64,000 nucleotides of DNA from positions 186,001 to 250,000 of the forward strand of contig NZ_JAHXZL010000002.1 of the NCBI RefSeq assembly GCF_019429525.1. Direction: 5' to 3'. Both the position numbers and the translations under genes were made by a program. The notes under the pieces are model-generated. The model was not told the origin of the DNA. It saw nothing but the letters and a program-made list of their open reading frames with translations, and searched no databases. This DNA is from Sphingomonas folli. GTDB lineage: Bacteria; Pseudomonadota; Alphaproteobacteria; Sphingomonadales; Sphingomonadaceae. Each line of letters starts with the position of its first letter. Positions within the stretch are counted from its first letter, which is position 1. Below, piece after piece: positions 33,342-43,376 of the stretch.

Positions 33342-35104
33342 TCGCGCTGCCCCCCGCCCCACGGCGCCTGCTCGGCGACGAGCGCGCGCGCGGCGCGGAT
33401 ATCCCCCGCCTCGATCTGGATGCGCAGCCGCTCGCGGTCGCGCGCGCGATACATCTGCTCGGCGCGATCGATCTCGGCGGGGGAGATGCCCAGCCCCTCC
33501 ATCGCCTGACGCGCCATGCGGATCGCGGACTCGAGCACCTCACGCACCACCGCGCGCGCCGGACCGGGTTTGAGCCGCACCAGCGCGCGCCGATCGAACG
33601 CGCGGACGTAGAGGGCGGCGCGCGGGAAGGCCTCGTGCACCGCCTCGAGCTGGCCGAGGTCGAGCTGGTCGCCGTCCATGCAGAACAGGAGGAGCTCGGC
33701 CTCGGCCGCGCCGGCCTGGCGCAGCAGGTCGAGCCGCGTGCCGTCGCCGTAATAGACCTTGGAGCCGAACTCCTCGGCGATGTCGATCATCTCGATGTCG
33801 GTGTCGATCAGCGTGACCGGTATGTCCTGCATCATCAGCATCTGCCCGACCGTCTGGCCGAAGCGGCCGTAACCGACGATGATCGCGTTGGCGCCGTCCG
33901 CCTTGGGCCCGTCGCGCGCGCCGTCCCCGACGATCGGCTCCTCGCGGAAGCGGCGCGTGAACATCATCAGGAAGGGCGTGGTCGCCATCGACAGCGTGAT
34001 GATCGCGCCGAACAGGCTCGCCGCCTCGGGTGCGATCAGATAGGCGGTCTGCGCCTGGGCGAGCAGCACGAAGCCGAACTCGCCGCCCTGGCTCAGCAGC
34101 AGCCCGAGCGCGAGCGCCTGCCGCCACGTCATGCGGAAGACGAGGCCCAGGGCAGTGATGATCCCCGCCTTGGCGACGATCAGCGCGACCGCCATCGCCA
34201 CCACGAAGAAGGGCCGCTCGGCGATCGCGTGGAGGTCGAGCATCATGCCCACCGCGAGGAAGAACAGCCCGAGCAGGATCGAGCGGAACGGCTCGACGTC
34301 GGTCTCCAGCTCGTGGCGGTACGGGCTGTCCGCCAGCATCACCCCCGCGACGAAGGCGCCGAGCGCGGTGGAGAGCCCCAGCCACTCCATCAGCGCCGCC
34401 GCGGCGATCACGGTGAACAGCGCGGCGAAGACGAACATCTCGCGCTCGCCGAGGTTGCCGATGCCGCGGAACAGCGGGCGCAGCACGAAGCGGCCGACCG
34501 CGACCAGCCCCGCGATCGCCAGCACGGTGTAGAGCACCAGCACCCAGCCCGGCGGCCCGGCCGCGGCCGCGGGGTTGCGGCTCATCGCGGCGATGATCGT
34601 GATCATCGGGATGATCGACAGGTCCTGGAACAGCAGGATCGAGAAGGCGCGCTCGCCGAACGGGGTACGCAGCCGCCCCGACGACTGCAGCATCGGCAGC
34701 ACCTGCGCGGTCGAGGACAAGGCCAGCGGCATGCCCACCGCCAAGGCCGCGGCGAGCGAGAACTTGGCCGCGAGCGCGAGGATCGCGGCGATGGCGATGC
34801 CGCAGCCGACGACCTGGATCGCGCCCAGCCCGAGAATATCCTCCTTGAGCCGCCACAGCCGCGTCGGGCTCAACTCCAGGCCGACGATGAACAGCAGCAA
34901 GGTGATGCCGAGCTCGGCGAAGCCCAGCTTGGTCTCGGCGTCGCCGACCAGCCCCAGCAGTTGCGGGCCGACCAGCGCGCCGGCGACGAGGAAGCCCAGC
35001 GTCGCGCCCAGCCCCAGCCGGCGGAACAGCAGCACGAAGACCAGCCCCGCGCCCAGCAGGATGGTGCCATCGCGGACCAGCGAGCCGTCGGCGGCATGCT
35101 CCAT
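33338..35104 (-). CDS. Monovalent cation:proton antiporter-2 (KefB/KefC-like)
   Basis: 588 residues: an N-terminal CPA2 exchanger domain of about 12 membrane helices (LGFAELGITLLLFIVGLELSP, then VGMPLALSSTAQVLPML with the ion-site region), and a C-terminal RCK/TrkA-N domain beginning AIIVGYGRFGQTVGQML that binds NAD(H)-type ligands. This is the plan of the glutathione-gated potassium efflux systems KefB/KefC; no KefF/KefG ancillary oxidoreductase is adjacent, so glutathione gating is not assured. ATG 35104 overlaps the stop of the upstream gene. Confidence 0.9.
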   Translation of the reverse strand: MEHAADGSLVRDGTILLGAGLVFVLLFRRLGLGATLGFLVAGALVGPQLLGLVGDAETKLGFAELGITLLLFIVGLELSPTRLWRLKEDILGLGAIQVVGCGIAIAAILALAAKFSLAAALAVGMPLALSSTAQVLPMLQSSGRLRTPFGERAFSILLFQDLSIIPMITIIAAMSRNPAAAAGPPGWVLVLYTVLAIAGLVAVGRFVLRPLFRGIGNLGEREMFVFAALFTVIAAAALMEWLGLSTALGAFVAGVMLADSPYRHELETDVEPFRSILLGLFFLAVGMMLDLHAIAERPFFVVAMAVALIVAKAGIITALGLVFRMTWRQALALGLLLSQGGEFGFVLLAQAQTAYLIAPEAASLFGAIITLSMATTPFLMMFTRRFREEPIVGDGARDGPKADGANAIIVGYGRFGQTVGQMLMMQDIPVTLIDTDIEMIDIAEEFGSKVYYGDGTRLDLLRQAGAAEAELLLFCMDGDQLDLGQLEAVHEAFPRAALYVRAFDRRALVRLKPGPARAVVREVLESAIRMARQAMEGLGISPAEIDRAEQMYRARDRERLRIQIEAGDIRAARALVAEQAPWGGGQRE

Positions 35105-35559
35105 CACGCCGTAACCGTCGCGGCGGCGCGCGTCCCGTCGGCGCGCGCCCGTGCCGCGGCCTCGGCGGCGGCCTCGAAGGCGAGCCGGATCGAGGGGTGG
35201 CGCGCGGTCAATCTCAGCCCCGGCGCGAAGATCGCGATGCCGGGCCAATCGGGCACGTCACCCGTGCCGGCGAGCCAGGCGGTGAGCGAGTCGCGCGCCG
35301 CCGCCAGTTCCTCGGGCGTGCGGCCGATCGCGTGCCGCGCCAGCAGCGTCGAGGAGGCCTGGCCGAGCAGGCAGGCACGCACCTGCGTGCCCAGCGCCGC
35401 CACCCGCCCGTCCCCGTCGAGCGCGACGTCCACCGTGACGCGGCTGCCGCAGATCGGGGAGCGCTTCTCGGCCGTGCCCGCGGGCTCGGCGAGCCGCTCG
35501 GGATAAGGGTTACCGATCGCCAGCGCGCTGATCTCGGGCGTGTACAGGTCGAGGCTCAT
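35104..35559 (-). CDS. NifU/IscU-N-like Fe-S scaffold homologue lacking the third cysteine
   Basis: 151 residues with the IscU/NifU N-terminal fold pattern. The first two cluster cysteines are recognisable (PICGSRVTVDV and RACLLGQASSTLLA), but where the third (Cys106 in E. coli IscU) should be, the segment GLRLTARHPSIRLAFEAA has none. It may therefore not assemble a standard [2Fe-2S] cluster alone. It sits between cvpA and the Kef-type gene, coupled to both by four-base overlaps, and away from isc/suf genes. Confidence 0.8.
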   Translation of the reverse strand: MSLDLYTPEISALAIGNPYPERLAEPAGTAEKRSPICGSRVTVDVALDGDGRVAALGTQVRACLLGQASSTLLARHAIGRTPEELAAARDSLTAWLAGTGDVPDWPGIAIFAPGLRLTARHPSIRLAFEAAAEAAARARADGTRAAATVTA

Positions 35560-36128
35560 GACTCTCCATTCCCTCTGGCCGCGCGTGGGGGAACGCGCGG
35601 CGCGAAGACGGGCTCGCCGCGTCGCCGGCGATCGACGAAGTCGGCGATCGACGCGCTGGTCGCGCTGAGCAGCGGGTAGGTGCGCGCCTGGGTCAGCCAC
35701 GCCGGCCGATGCGATGGCCCGCCGCCCGTCGTGTCGAGCACGAGGATGAGTAGAAGATAGGCGAGGCTCGCCAGGATCAACCCCTTGAGCGCGCCGAAGC
35801 CGAAGCCCAGCGCGCGGTCGATCGGCCCGAGCACCGAGGTGCGCGTGCGCCGCGCGACCGCGTTGACCACGATCTTGCTGAGGAAATAGGTGCCGGCGGT
35901 GAGGATCACGAACGCCAGCACCGCCGCGCCCGAGGCACTGCCGACGGTGCCCGCGAGCGCGCGCGCCAGCGGCAGGTGGAAGATCTTGAGCGCGAACACC
36001 ATCGCCACCCAGGCGAACAGTGCCAGCACCTCGCCGACGAAGCCGCGCCGAAGCCCACCGAGCGCGGTCAGCGCCACCGCGGCGAGCACGGCGATGTCGA
36101 GCCCCTGAAAGTCCATGCGCGCATCCAT
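35556..36128 (-). CDS. cvpA: CvpA family membrane protein
   Basis: 190 residues with four predicted membrane helices and a soluble basic C-terminus. The N-terminal GLDIAVLAAVALTALGGLRRGFVGEVLALFAWV and the middle GPIDRALGFGFGALKGLIL are the CvpA core; the family affects colicin V export and envelope stress resistance. Two ATGs (36128, 36116) are possible; the longer is given. The stop overlaps the next gene (ATGA). Confidence 0.88.
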   Translation of the reverse strand: MDARMDFQGLDIAVLAAVALTALGGLRRGFVGEVLALFAWVAMVFALKIFHLPLARALAGTVGSASGAAVLAFVILTAGTYFLSKIVVNAVARRTRTSVLGPIDRALGFGFGALKGLILASLAYLLLILVLDTTGGGPSHRPAWLTQARTYPLLSATSASIADFVDRRRRGEPVFAPRVPPRAARGNGES

Positions 36129-36237
36129 ATGGCGCCGCGGCGGCGGGGGCCAGCGCGAGTTGCGGCGCGGATGGGCGCGTCGGGATCCGGACGGGTACCC
36201 GGGATGGTGAGTTGGAGCGGGACTTCGGTCACACGCC

Positions 36238-36395
36238 GATCCTCCCCGGAACGGGGAGGGGGACCACCCGCAGGCTGGTGGAGGGGGCTCGCCGCGGTGG
36301 CCACGCTGCGAGAGGCTCACGATCGTCGGTGTCGCGCAGCGCGGGAAGCCCCTTCCACCGCCCGGCGGCCCCCCTCCCCACGCCGCGTAGGATCG
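36238..36395. repeat. ~158-base imperfect palindrome (REP-like)
   Basis: The unit opens with GATCCTCCCCGGAACGGGGAGG and closes with CCCCCCTCCCC...TAGGATC; the outer GATCCT/AGGATC and the inner GGGGGACCACCC/GGCGGCCCCCC blocks are inverted copies. It fills most of the gap between radA and cvpA; no gene was seen there. Confidence 0.6.
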
Positions 36396-36416
36396 AGGTC
36401 GTACAATGAGGGTCCC

Positions 36417-37793
36417 TCACCCTCTCCCCAGCAGGTGGTCGACGAATTGGCCCAGTGTCCGGAAGCCCGAGCGCCGCATCGTCTCGCCTTCCGCCGCCGC
36501 CGCGCTGTCGGGCAGCAGCGCGCGCTCGAAGCCGAGCTTGGCCGCCTCCTTGAGCCGCAGCGGCGCATGCGCGACCGGGCGCAGCTCGCCCGACAGCGCG
36601 ATCTCGCCGAACGCCACCGCGTGCGCGGGCACCGGCCGCTCGCTCAGTGCCGAGACCAACGCCGCCGCGACCGCCAGGTCCGCCGCCGGGTCCTGCACGC
36701 GATAGCCGCCCGCGACGTTCAGATAGACCTCGCAGGTCGAGAAGCTGAGCCCGCAGCGCGCCTCCAGCACCGCCAGGATCATCGCCAGCCGCCCCGAGTC
36801 CCAGCCGACCACCGCGCGCCGCGGCGTCGCGCCGCTGGCGAGCCGCACCACCAGCGCCTGGATCTCCACCAGCACCGGCCGCGTCCCCTCCAGCGCGGGG
36901 AAGACGGTGGCGCCCGTCACGCCCTCGTCGCGCTGGGTCAGGAACAGGGCCGAGGGGTTGGACACCTCCGCCAGCCCGCCGCCGGCCATGGCGAAGACGC
37001 CGATCTCGTCGGTGCCGCCGAAGCGGTTCTTGAGGCTGCGCAGGATACGATATTGGTGGCTGCGCTCGCCCTCGAAGCTCAGCACCGTGTCGACCATATG
37101 CTCGAGCACGCGCGGCCCGGCGATCGTGCCGTCCTTGGTGACGTGGCCGACCAGCACGACGGCGGTGCCGCGCTCCTTGGCGAAGCGGATCAGCTCCTGC
37201 GCGCTCGCGCGCACCTGGCTCACCGTGCCGGGGGCGCCCTCGATGAGGTCGGAGTGCATCGTCTGGATCGAGTCGATCACCAGCAGCGCGGGCGGGCGGT
37301 CCTGCGACAGCGTCGTCAGGATGTCGCGCGTCGACGTCGCGGCGGCGAGCTTCACCGGCGCGTCGCCCAGGCCGAGCCGACGCGCGCGCAGTCGCACCTG
37401 GTCGGCCGCCTCCTCGCCGGAGACATAGGCGACCTCGTGCCCGCGCCGTGCCAGCGCCGCCGCGGCCTGGAGCAATAGCGTCGACTTGCCGATACCGGGA
37501 TCACCGCCGATCAGCGTCGCCGAACCCGCCACCAGCCCGCCGCCGAGCGCGCGGTCGAGCTCGGCGATGCCGAAGGGCGTGCGCGGCGGCAGCGCCACCT
37601 CGGAGTCGAGCCCGACCAGCGCGATCGTGCGCCCCCCGCCCTGCAGGTTATGCTTGGCGTGGAACGGCGTGGCCGCGACCGGCGCCTCCTCCACCAGCGT
37701 GTTCCACTCGGAACAGTCGGCGCATTGCCCCTGCCAGCGGTGAGTCACCGATCCGCACGCCTGGCAGACATATCTCTTGTGCATCTTGGCCAT
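36417..37793 (-). CDS. radA: DNA repair protein RadA (Sms), branch-migration helicase
   Basis: A RecA-related helicase that extends D-loops in recombination. 458 residues: a C4 zinc finger (Cys10, Cys13, Cys24, Cys27), the ATPase domain with Walker A GGDPGIGKST (96-105), the RadA-specific KNRFG motif (in RSLKNRFGGTDE), and a C-terminal Lon-like domain with GGYRVQDPAADLAV. MAK start with AGGAAAC just upstream. No LexA box was seen. It is 288 bases before cvpA, separated by a palindrome, so probably a separate unit. Confidence 0.97.
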   Translation of the reverse strand: MAKMHKRYVCQACGSVTHRWQGQCADCSEWNTLVEEAPVAATPFHAKHNLQGGGRTIALVGLDSEVALPPRTPFGIAELDRALGGGLVAGSATLIGGDPGIGKSTLLLQAAAALARRGHEVAYVSGEEAADQVRLRARRLGLGDAPVKLAAATSTRDILTTLSQDRPPALLVIDSIQTMHSDLIEGAPGTVSQVRASAQELIRFAKERGTAVVLVGHVTKDGTIAGPRVLEHMVDTVLSFEGERSHQYRILRSLKNRFGGTDEIGVFAMAGGGLAEVSNPSALFLTQRDEGVTGATVFPALEGTRPVLVEIQALVVRLASGATPRRAVVGWDSGRLAMILAVLEARCGLSFSTCEVYLNVAGGYRVQDPAADLAVAAALVSALSERPVPAHAVAFGEIALSGELRPVAHAPLRLKEAAKLGFERALLPDSAAAAEGETMRRSGFRTLGQFVDHLLGRG

Positions 37794-37885
37794 GTTTCCT
37801 CCCTAGCGCGCACGGAACAGGAAGGGAACGACTGTTCGATGAACGAGCGGTTCACCGCACGTGCAGGGCGAGTCGCGCATCACCG

Positions 37886-37911
37886 GGAACCCTGTTTGAG
37901 ACGCGATCGTT
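37886..37911 (+). promoter_or_regulatory. EcfG-type general stress promoter
   Basis: GGAAC (37886-37890), 17 bases, CGTT (37908-37911), an exact match to the alphaproteobacterial EcfG consensus. The predicted start near 37918 leaves a ~36-base leader with AGGAG before the GTG at 37954. Confidence 0.8.
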
Positions 37912-37953
37912 TCAACTTCGTCATTTTCTCGTAAACGACCATAGGAGTTTCTC

Positions 37954-38703
37954 GTGAAGCACTTCGCCGTTTTCGCTCTCGCTTCCGCCGCCGCCCTTCC
38001 CGGGACCGCGCTGGCGCAAGCGGCGGCGCCGGCCCAGGCGCCTGCCACGGGTGGCGCCACCGTCGCCACCGGCGCCACCGTCTATGACACGTCGGGCGGC
38101 GTCGTCGGCACGGTGGAGAGCACCGATGGGACCAACGCGGTCGTCAACACCGGCACGGTCAAGGCAGCGATCCCGCTGACGTCGCTGGGCAAGGGCGCCC
38201 AAGGCCCGGTGCTGGCGATGACCAAGGCCCAGCTCGAGGCCGCCGCCGGCCAGCAGCAGGCGCAGGCCTCGGCCGACTTCAAGGCCAAGCTGGTCCCCGG
38301 CGCGACCGTCTACGGCACCGGCGGGACGCAGCTCGGCACGATCAAGTCGGTCGACGCCAGCGGCGTGACGCTGACCACCACGGACGGTCCGGTGGTGCTG
38401 CCGACGAACGGCTTCGGTCCCGGGCCGCAGGGCATCGTGCTCGGCATGACCGCGGCGCAGCTCAAGGCGGCGATGACCGCCGCGGGCGGCGGCAGCGCGG
38501 GTGGGTCGAGCGCGACCACCACCGATAGCGGCAGCGCGGACGCGACGACGTCGTCGGCGACCACCGCGGGCGACATGGCCGCTGGCACGACCGCGGCGAC
38601 CGGAACCGAGAGCGCCTCGACCCCGGGCACCACCGCGGCCTCGTCGACGACGGCGCCGGGTGCCACCAGCACCACGACCAAGAGCAAGCGCAAGCCGCGC
38701 TGA
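37954..38703 (+). CDS. Exported protein with two PRC-barrel-like repeats and a Thr/Ser-rich tail
   Basis: 249 residues: a signal peptide (MKHFAVFALASAAALPGTALAQ), then two ~65-residue repeats, each with GATVY...G...G(T)(V/I)(E/K)S(T/V)D, a beta-rich core and a closing (V/I)L(A/G)MT(K/A)AQL(E/K)AA helix, and finally ~85 residues rich in Ala, Thr, Ser and Gly, ending KSKRKPR. The repeats look like PRC-barrel halves, giving a periplasmic or surface-exposed protein; the function is unknown. The GTG start has AGGAG 8 bases upstream. The EcfG promoter places it in the general stress regulon. Confidence 0.8.
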   Translation: MKHFAVFALASAAALPGTALAQAAAPAQAPATGGATVATGATVYDTSGGVVGTVESTDGTNAVVNTGTVKAAIPLTSLGKGAQGPVLAMTKAQLEAAAGQQQAQASADFKAKLVPGATVYGTGGTQLGTIKSVDASGVTLTTTDGPVVLPTNGFGPGPQGIVLGMTAAQLKAAMTAAGGGSAGGSSATTTDSGSADATTSSATTAGDMAAGTTAATGTESASTPGTTAASSTTAPGATSTTTKSKRKPR

Positions 38704-38719
38704 CCTAACATCGCGGTGA

Positions 38720-38768
38720 AGAAGAGAGCGCCGCCCGCGTCGATGGACACGGGCGGCGCTTCTCTTTT
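38720..38768 (+). terminator. Rho-independent terminator
   Basis: GCGCCGCCCG (38727-38736) pairs with CGGGCGGCGC (38750-38759), extended by AAGAGAG/TTCTCTT and followed by TTTT. The A-rich left flank may let it work for the opposite strand too. It ends the stress-gene transcript. Confidence 0.85.
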
Positions 38769-38915
38769 CGAGTGTCGGGATGGGGTGGAGGAGAGACGGC
38801 TTCCTGGCGGAGCCTAGCGGCTCGACCCTCGCTCTCCTCCCGACCGGGCGCCCGCCCCGGGGAACAGACAGATGCCCCCGCGCTAGGGCTTTTGGCCCAT
38901 CGCGGGGCGCAGCCG

Positions 38916-40523
<1,608 letters not shown>

Positions 40524-40571
40524 TGGTCCATCCTCTTCTTCGCCGCCGCGCCCTCGCCGGACGGCCTGTGC

Positions 40572-40620
40572 TAAACATGTTTTACGCATGGCATCGGCGC
40601 GCGTCAAACATGTTAAACAT
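40572..40620. promoter_or_regulatory. Paired AAACATGTT palindromes between pckA and chvI
   Basis: A perfect AAACATGTTT palindrome (40573-40582) and a second AACATGTT (40607-40614), extended by AAACAT, are centred 33 bases apart, about three helical turns. They lie upstream of the pckA TTG. They look like a two-site operator for a dimeric regulator; which one is unknown (a LacI-type PckR or ChvI are candidates from other alphaproteobacteria). Confidence 0.6.
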
Positions 40621-40700
40621 CCGCTGTTCCGTGCCTGTCGTGTGCCATTGAGCGCGCGCGCGCTTTGGACTACCCCGCTGGCTATGACCCGGACCTCTCG

Positions 40701-41405
40701 ATGACCGCCACGATCGCGCTGGTCGACGACGACCGCAACATTCTCACCTCGGTATCGATCGCGCTCCAGGCCGAGGGCTTTCTGACGCGGGTCTATTCGG
40801 ACGGCGAGGCCGCGCTGAAGGCGCTCACCGACAACCCACCCGATCTCGCCATCTTCGACATCAAGATGCCGCGGATGGACGGGCTGGAGCTGCTGCGCCG
40901 GCTGCGCGAGAAGAGCCGCGTGCCGGTGATCTTCCTCACCAGCAAGGACGACGAGCTCGACGAGGCGCTCGGACTGGCGATGGGGGCGGACGATTACATC
41001 GCCAAGCCGTTCAGCCAGCGGCTGCTGATCGCGCGGATCCGTGCCATCCTGCGCCGTACCGAGGGCAGCGCCGCGCCCGGCGGCGAGGATGCCGCGGCAC
41101 AGGGGCCGATCGAGCGCGGACGGCTGGTGATGGACCCGGCGCGCCATCGCGTCAGCTGGGGCGGCCACGCGGTCACGCTGACCGTCACCGAGTTCCTCAT
41201 CCTGGAGACGCTGGCGCAGCGGCCCGGCATCGTGAAGACGCGCAACCAGCTGATGGACGCGGCCTATCAGGACGACATCTACGTCGACGACCGCACCATC
41301 GACAGCCACATCAAGCGGGTCCGCCGCAAGTTCCGCGAGGTCGACCCCGGCTTCGACTCGATCGAGACGCTGTATGGCGCCGGCTACCGCTTTTCCGAGG
41401 AGTGA
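40701..41405 (+). CDS. chvI: Response regulator ChvI (OmpR family)
   Basis: DNA-binding partner of ChvG in acid/envelope-stress control. 234 residues: a receiver domain with the acidic pocket in IALVDDDRN, phospho-acceptor Asp in [10 protein letters not shown], and Lys in [10 protein letters not shown]; then an OmpR-type winged helix ([34 protein letters not shown]). The [10 protein letters not shown] stretch is typical of ChvI. ATG 40701 is the start that opens the receiver domain. It overlaps chvG by about 30 bases. Confidence 0.95.
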   Translation: MTATIALVDDDRNILTSVSIALQAEGFLTRVYSDGEAALKALTDNPPDLAIFDIKMPRMDGLELLRRLREKSRVPVIFLTSKDDELDEALGLAMGADDYIAKPFSQRLLIARIRAILRRTEGSAAPGGEDAAAQGPIERGRLVMDPARHRVSWGGHAVTLTVTEFLILETLAQRPGIVKTRNQLMDAAYQDDIYVDDRTIDSHIKRVRRKFREVDPGFDSIETLYGAGYRFSEE

Positions 41406-42951
41406 CGCTGCCGAGCAGGCGCGCTCCTGGTCCGGCAAGGTCTCGCTCACCCCGCGCATCCTCGCGGTCAACATCCTGGCGCTGCTCCTGCTGGCAGGCG
41501 GCTTCTTCTACCTCGACACGTTCCGGAGCCGCATCCTTGACGAGCGCGCGGCGCAGGCCTCGCGCGAGGCGCGGCTGATGGCGGAGGCGCTCACCGCCAT
41601 CCCCGACGCGCGACGCGACTGGCTGGTGGCGCGGCTCGCCACCGACACGGGGACGCGACTGCGGCTGTACGACGCCGGCGGCGCGGCGAGCACCGACTCG
41701 CGCGCGCTCGGCGTCGCCAATTTCCGGCTCGACGATCCCGACGACGACACACTCGCCAAGCGCAGCGCGCGTTTCCTCGACGCGGCGATCGACCGGATCG
41801 TCCGCGCCCCGCTCGCCCCTGGCTATCGCGAGCGCGCCGACGGGCGGCGGTGGCCCGACGTGCGCGCGGTGCTCGCCGGCGCGCCCGGCGCGGTGACGGT
41901 GTGGCGCGCGCCCGACCGAACGCCCGTGATCACCGCCGCCGCGCCGCTGCCCGGCGGCCGCGCCCTGCTCTCCGCGGTCAACGCGCGCGACATCACCGAG
42001 CGCGTGCGGCTCGAGCGGTTCCGGCTGAGCGTGGTGCTGCTGGTGGTGGCGGCGATCTCGATCGGCCTGTCGCTGTTCCTCGCGCGCACCATCGTCGAGC
42101 CGCTGCGCCGGCTGGCGCGCGCCGCGGTGCGGGTACGGCTCGGCCGCGCGCGCGAGGTGGTGGTGCCGCGCTTGCCCGAGCGGCGCGACGAGATCGGCAT
42201 GCTCGCGCGCGCGCTCAGCGACATGAGCCTGGCGCTGCGCGCGCGGATCGACGCCACCGAGGCCTTCGCCGCCGACGTCACGCACGAGCTCAAGAACCCG
42301 CTGGCGTCGCTGCGCTCGGCGGTGGACGCGCTCGGCCATGTCCGTGACCAGGCCGCGCAGGCGCAGCTGCTCGCCATCGTCGGGGACGACGTCCACCGGC
42401 TCGACCGGCTGATCGGCGACATATCCGACGCGTCGCGGCTCGACGCCCAGCTCAGCCGCGCGACCTTCGAACCGGTCGACGTCGAGGCGATGCTCGTCGC
42501 GATGGTGGCGCAGCGCGAGACGCGCGGCGTGGCGCGCGGCGTGCGCGTATGGCTCGACGCGCGCGATCACGGTGAGCTCCGCGTGCTCGGCGAGGGCGCG
42601 CGGCTTGAGCGGGTCTTCGCCAACCTCATCGACAACGCCATCTCCTTCTCGCCCGACCGCGGTGTCGTCAGCGTCGCGGTGCGGCGCGATCGCTCGATGC
42701 TGGAGGTGCGGGTCGAGGACGAGGGCCCCGGCGTGCCCGAGGAGGCGCGCGACGCGATCTTCCAGCGCTTCCACTCGGTGCGCCCGACGCAGGAGGGGTT
42801 CGGTGAGCATAGCGGGCTGGGTCTCGCGATCGCGCGCACCATCGTCGACGCGCACCAGGGCCAGATCGGCGTCGAGTCGCGCGATGACCGGCTCAGCGGC
42901 GCGCGCTTCGTCGTGCGCCTGCCGCTCGCCGAGCGGGTCGCGGCGGCGTGA
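41374..42951 (+). CDS. chvG: Sensor histidine kinase ChvG
   Basis: Membrane kinase for ChvI. 525 residues: cytoplasmic start, first membrane helix (~28-45), a periplasmic sensor domain (~46-205), second helix (~215-232), HAMP, DHp with His304 in [15 protein letters not shown], and a HATPase domain ([29 protein letters not shown]). The ATG at 41374 lies inside the chvI 3' end in another frame; no other good start precedes the first helix, so a 32-base overlap is accepted. hprK begins at its stop (GTGA). Confidence 0.94.
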   Translation: MAPATAFPRSDAAEQARSWSGKVSLTPRILAVNILALLLLAGGFFYLDTFRSRILDERAAQASREARLMAEALTAIPDARRDWLVARLATDTGTRLRLYDAGGAASTDSRALGVANFRLDDPDDDTLAKRSARFLDAAIDRIVRAPLAPGYRERADGRRWPDVRAVLAGAPGAVTVWRAPDRTPVITAAAPLPGGRALLSAVNARDITERVRLERFRLSVVLLVVAAISIGLSLFLARTIVEPLRRLARAAVRVRLGRAREVVVPRLPERRDEIGMLARALSDMSLALRARIDATEAFAADVTHELKNPLASLRSAVDALGHVRDQAAQAQLLAIVGDDVHRLDRLIGDISDASRLDAQLSRATFEPVDVEAMLVAMVAQRETRGVARGVRVWLDARDHGELRVLGEGARLERVFANLIDNAISFSPDRGVVSVAVRRDRSMLEVRVEDEGPGVPEEARDAIFQRFHSVRPTQEGFGEHSGLGLAIARTIVDAHQGQIGVESRDDRLSGARFVVRLPLAERVAAA

Positions 42952-43376
42952 CCGCGCCGGTGACGCTCCACGCCACCGCGGTGGCGCTCGGCGGGCGCGG
43001 GGTGCTGCTCACCGGTCCCTCGGGCGCGGGCAAGTCCGATCTGGCGCTGCGGCTGATCGACCGCGGCGCCGAGCTGGTGGCGGACGATTACACGATGCTG
43101 GTGCACGACGGCGCCTCGCTGGTGGCGGGCTCGCCCGCGACGATCGCGGGGCAGATGGAGGTCCGCGGGCTCGGCATCGTCGACCGGCCGTACCGGCCGG
43201 TGGCGCCGGTCGCCCTCGTGGTGACGCTCGGCGAGGAGGGCGAGCGCATGCCCGAGCCGCGCTGGATCGAGCTGGCCGGGGTCGCCCTGCCCGAGATCGT
43301 GATCGACCCGCGCTGGCCCTCGGCACCGATCAAGGTGGAATGGGCGTTGGCACGGCTGAAGGAGATGCCGTCGTGA
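42948..43376 (+). CDS. hprK: HPr kinase/phosphorylase, short alphaproteobacterial form
   Basis: Phosphorylates the regulatory serine of HPr. The 142 residues are only the C-terminal kinase domain, as is usual in alphaproteobacteria: P-loop GPSGAGKSD (23-31), the ELVADDYTML strand with the catalytic acid pair, and the signature MEVRGLGIVD. GTG start inside the chvG stop; the stop overlaps rapZ. Its target Ser47 in HPr is encoded 1.3 kb downstream in the same operon. Confidence 0.94.
   Translation: MTAPVTLHATAVALGGRGVLLTGPSGAGKSDLALRLIDRGAELVADDYTMLVHDGASLVAGSPATIAGQMEVRGLGIVDRPYRPVAPVALVVTLGEEGERMPEPRWIELAGVALPEIVIDPRWPSAPIKVEWALARLKEMPS

Noticed and set aside
40524..40589. An ATG start for pckA at 40589.
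   Set aside because: It adds 22 residues not found in PEPCK N-termini and overlaps the AAACATGTTT site; the TTG at 40523 aligns with the usual start.
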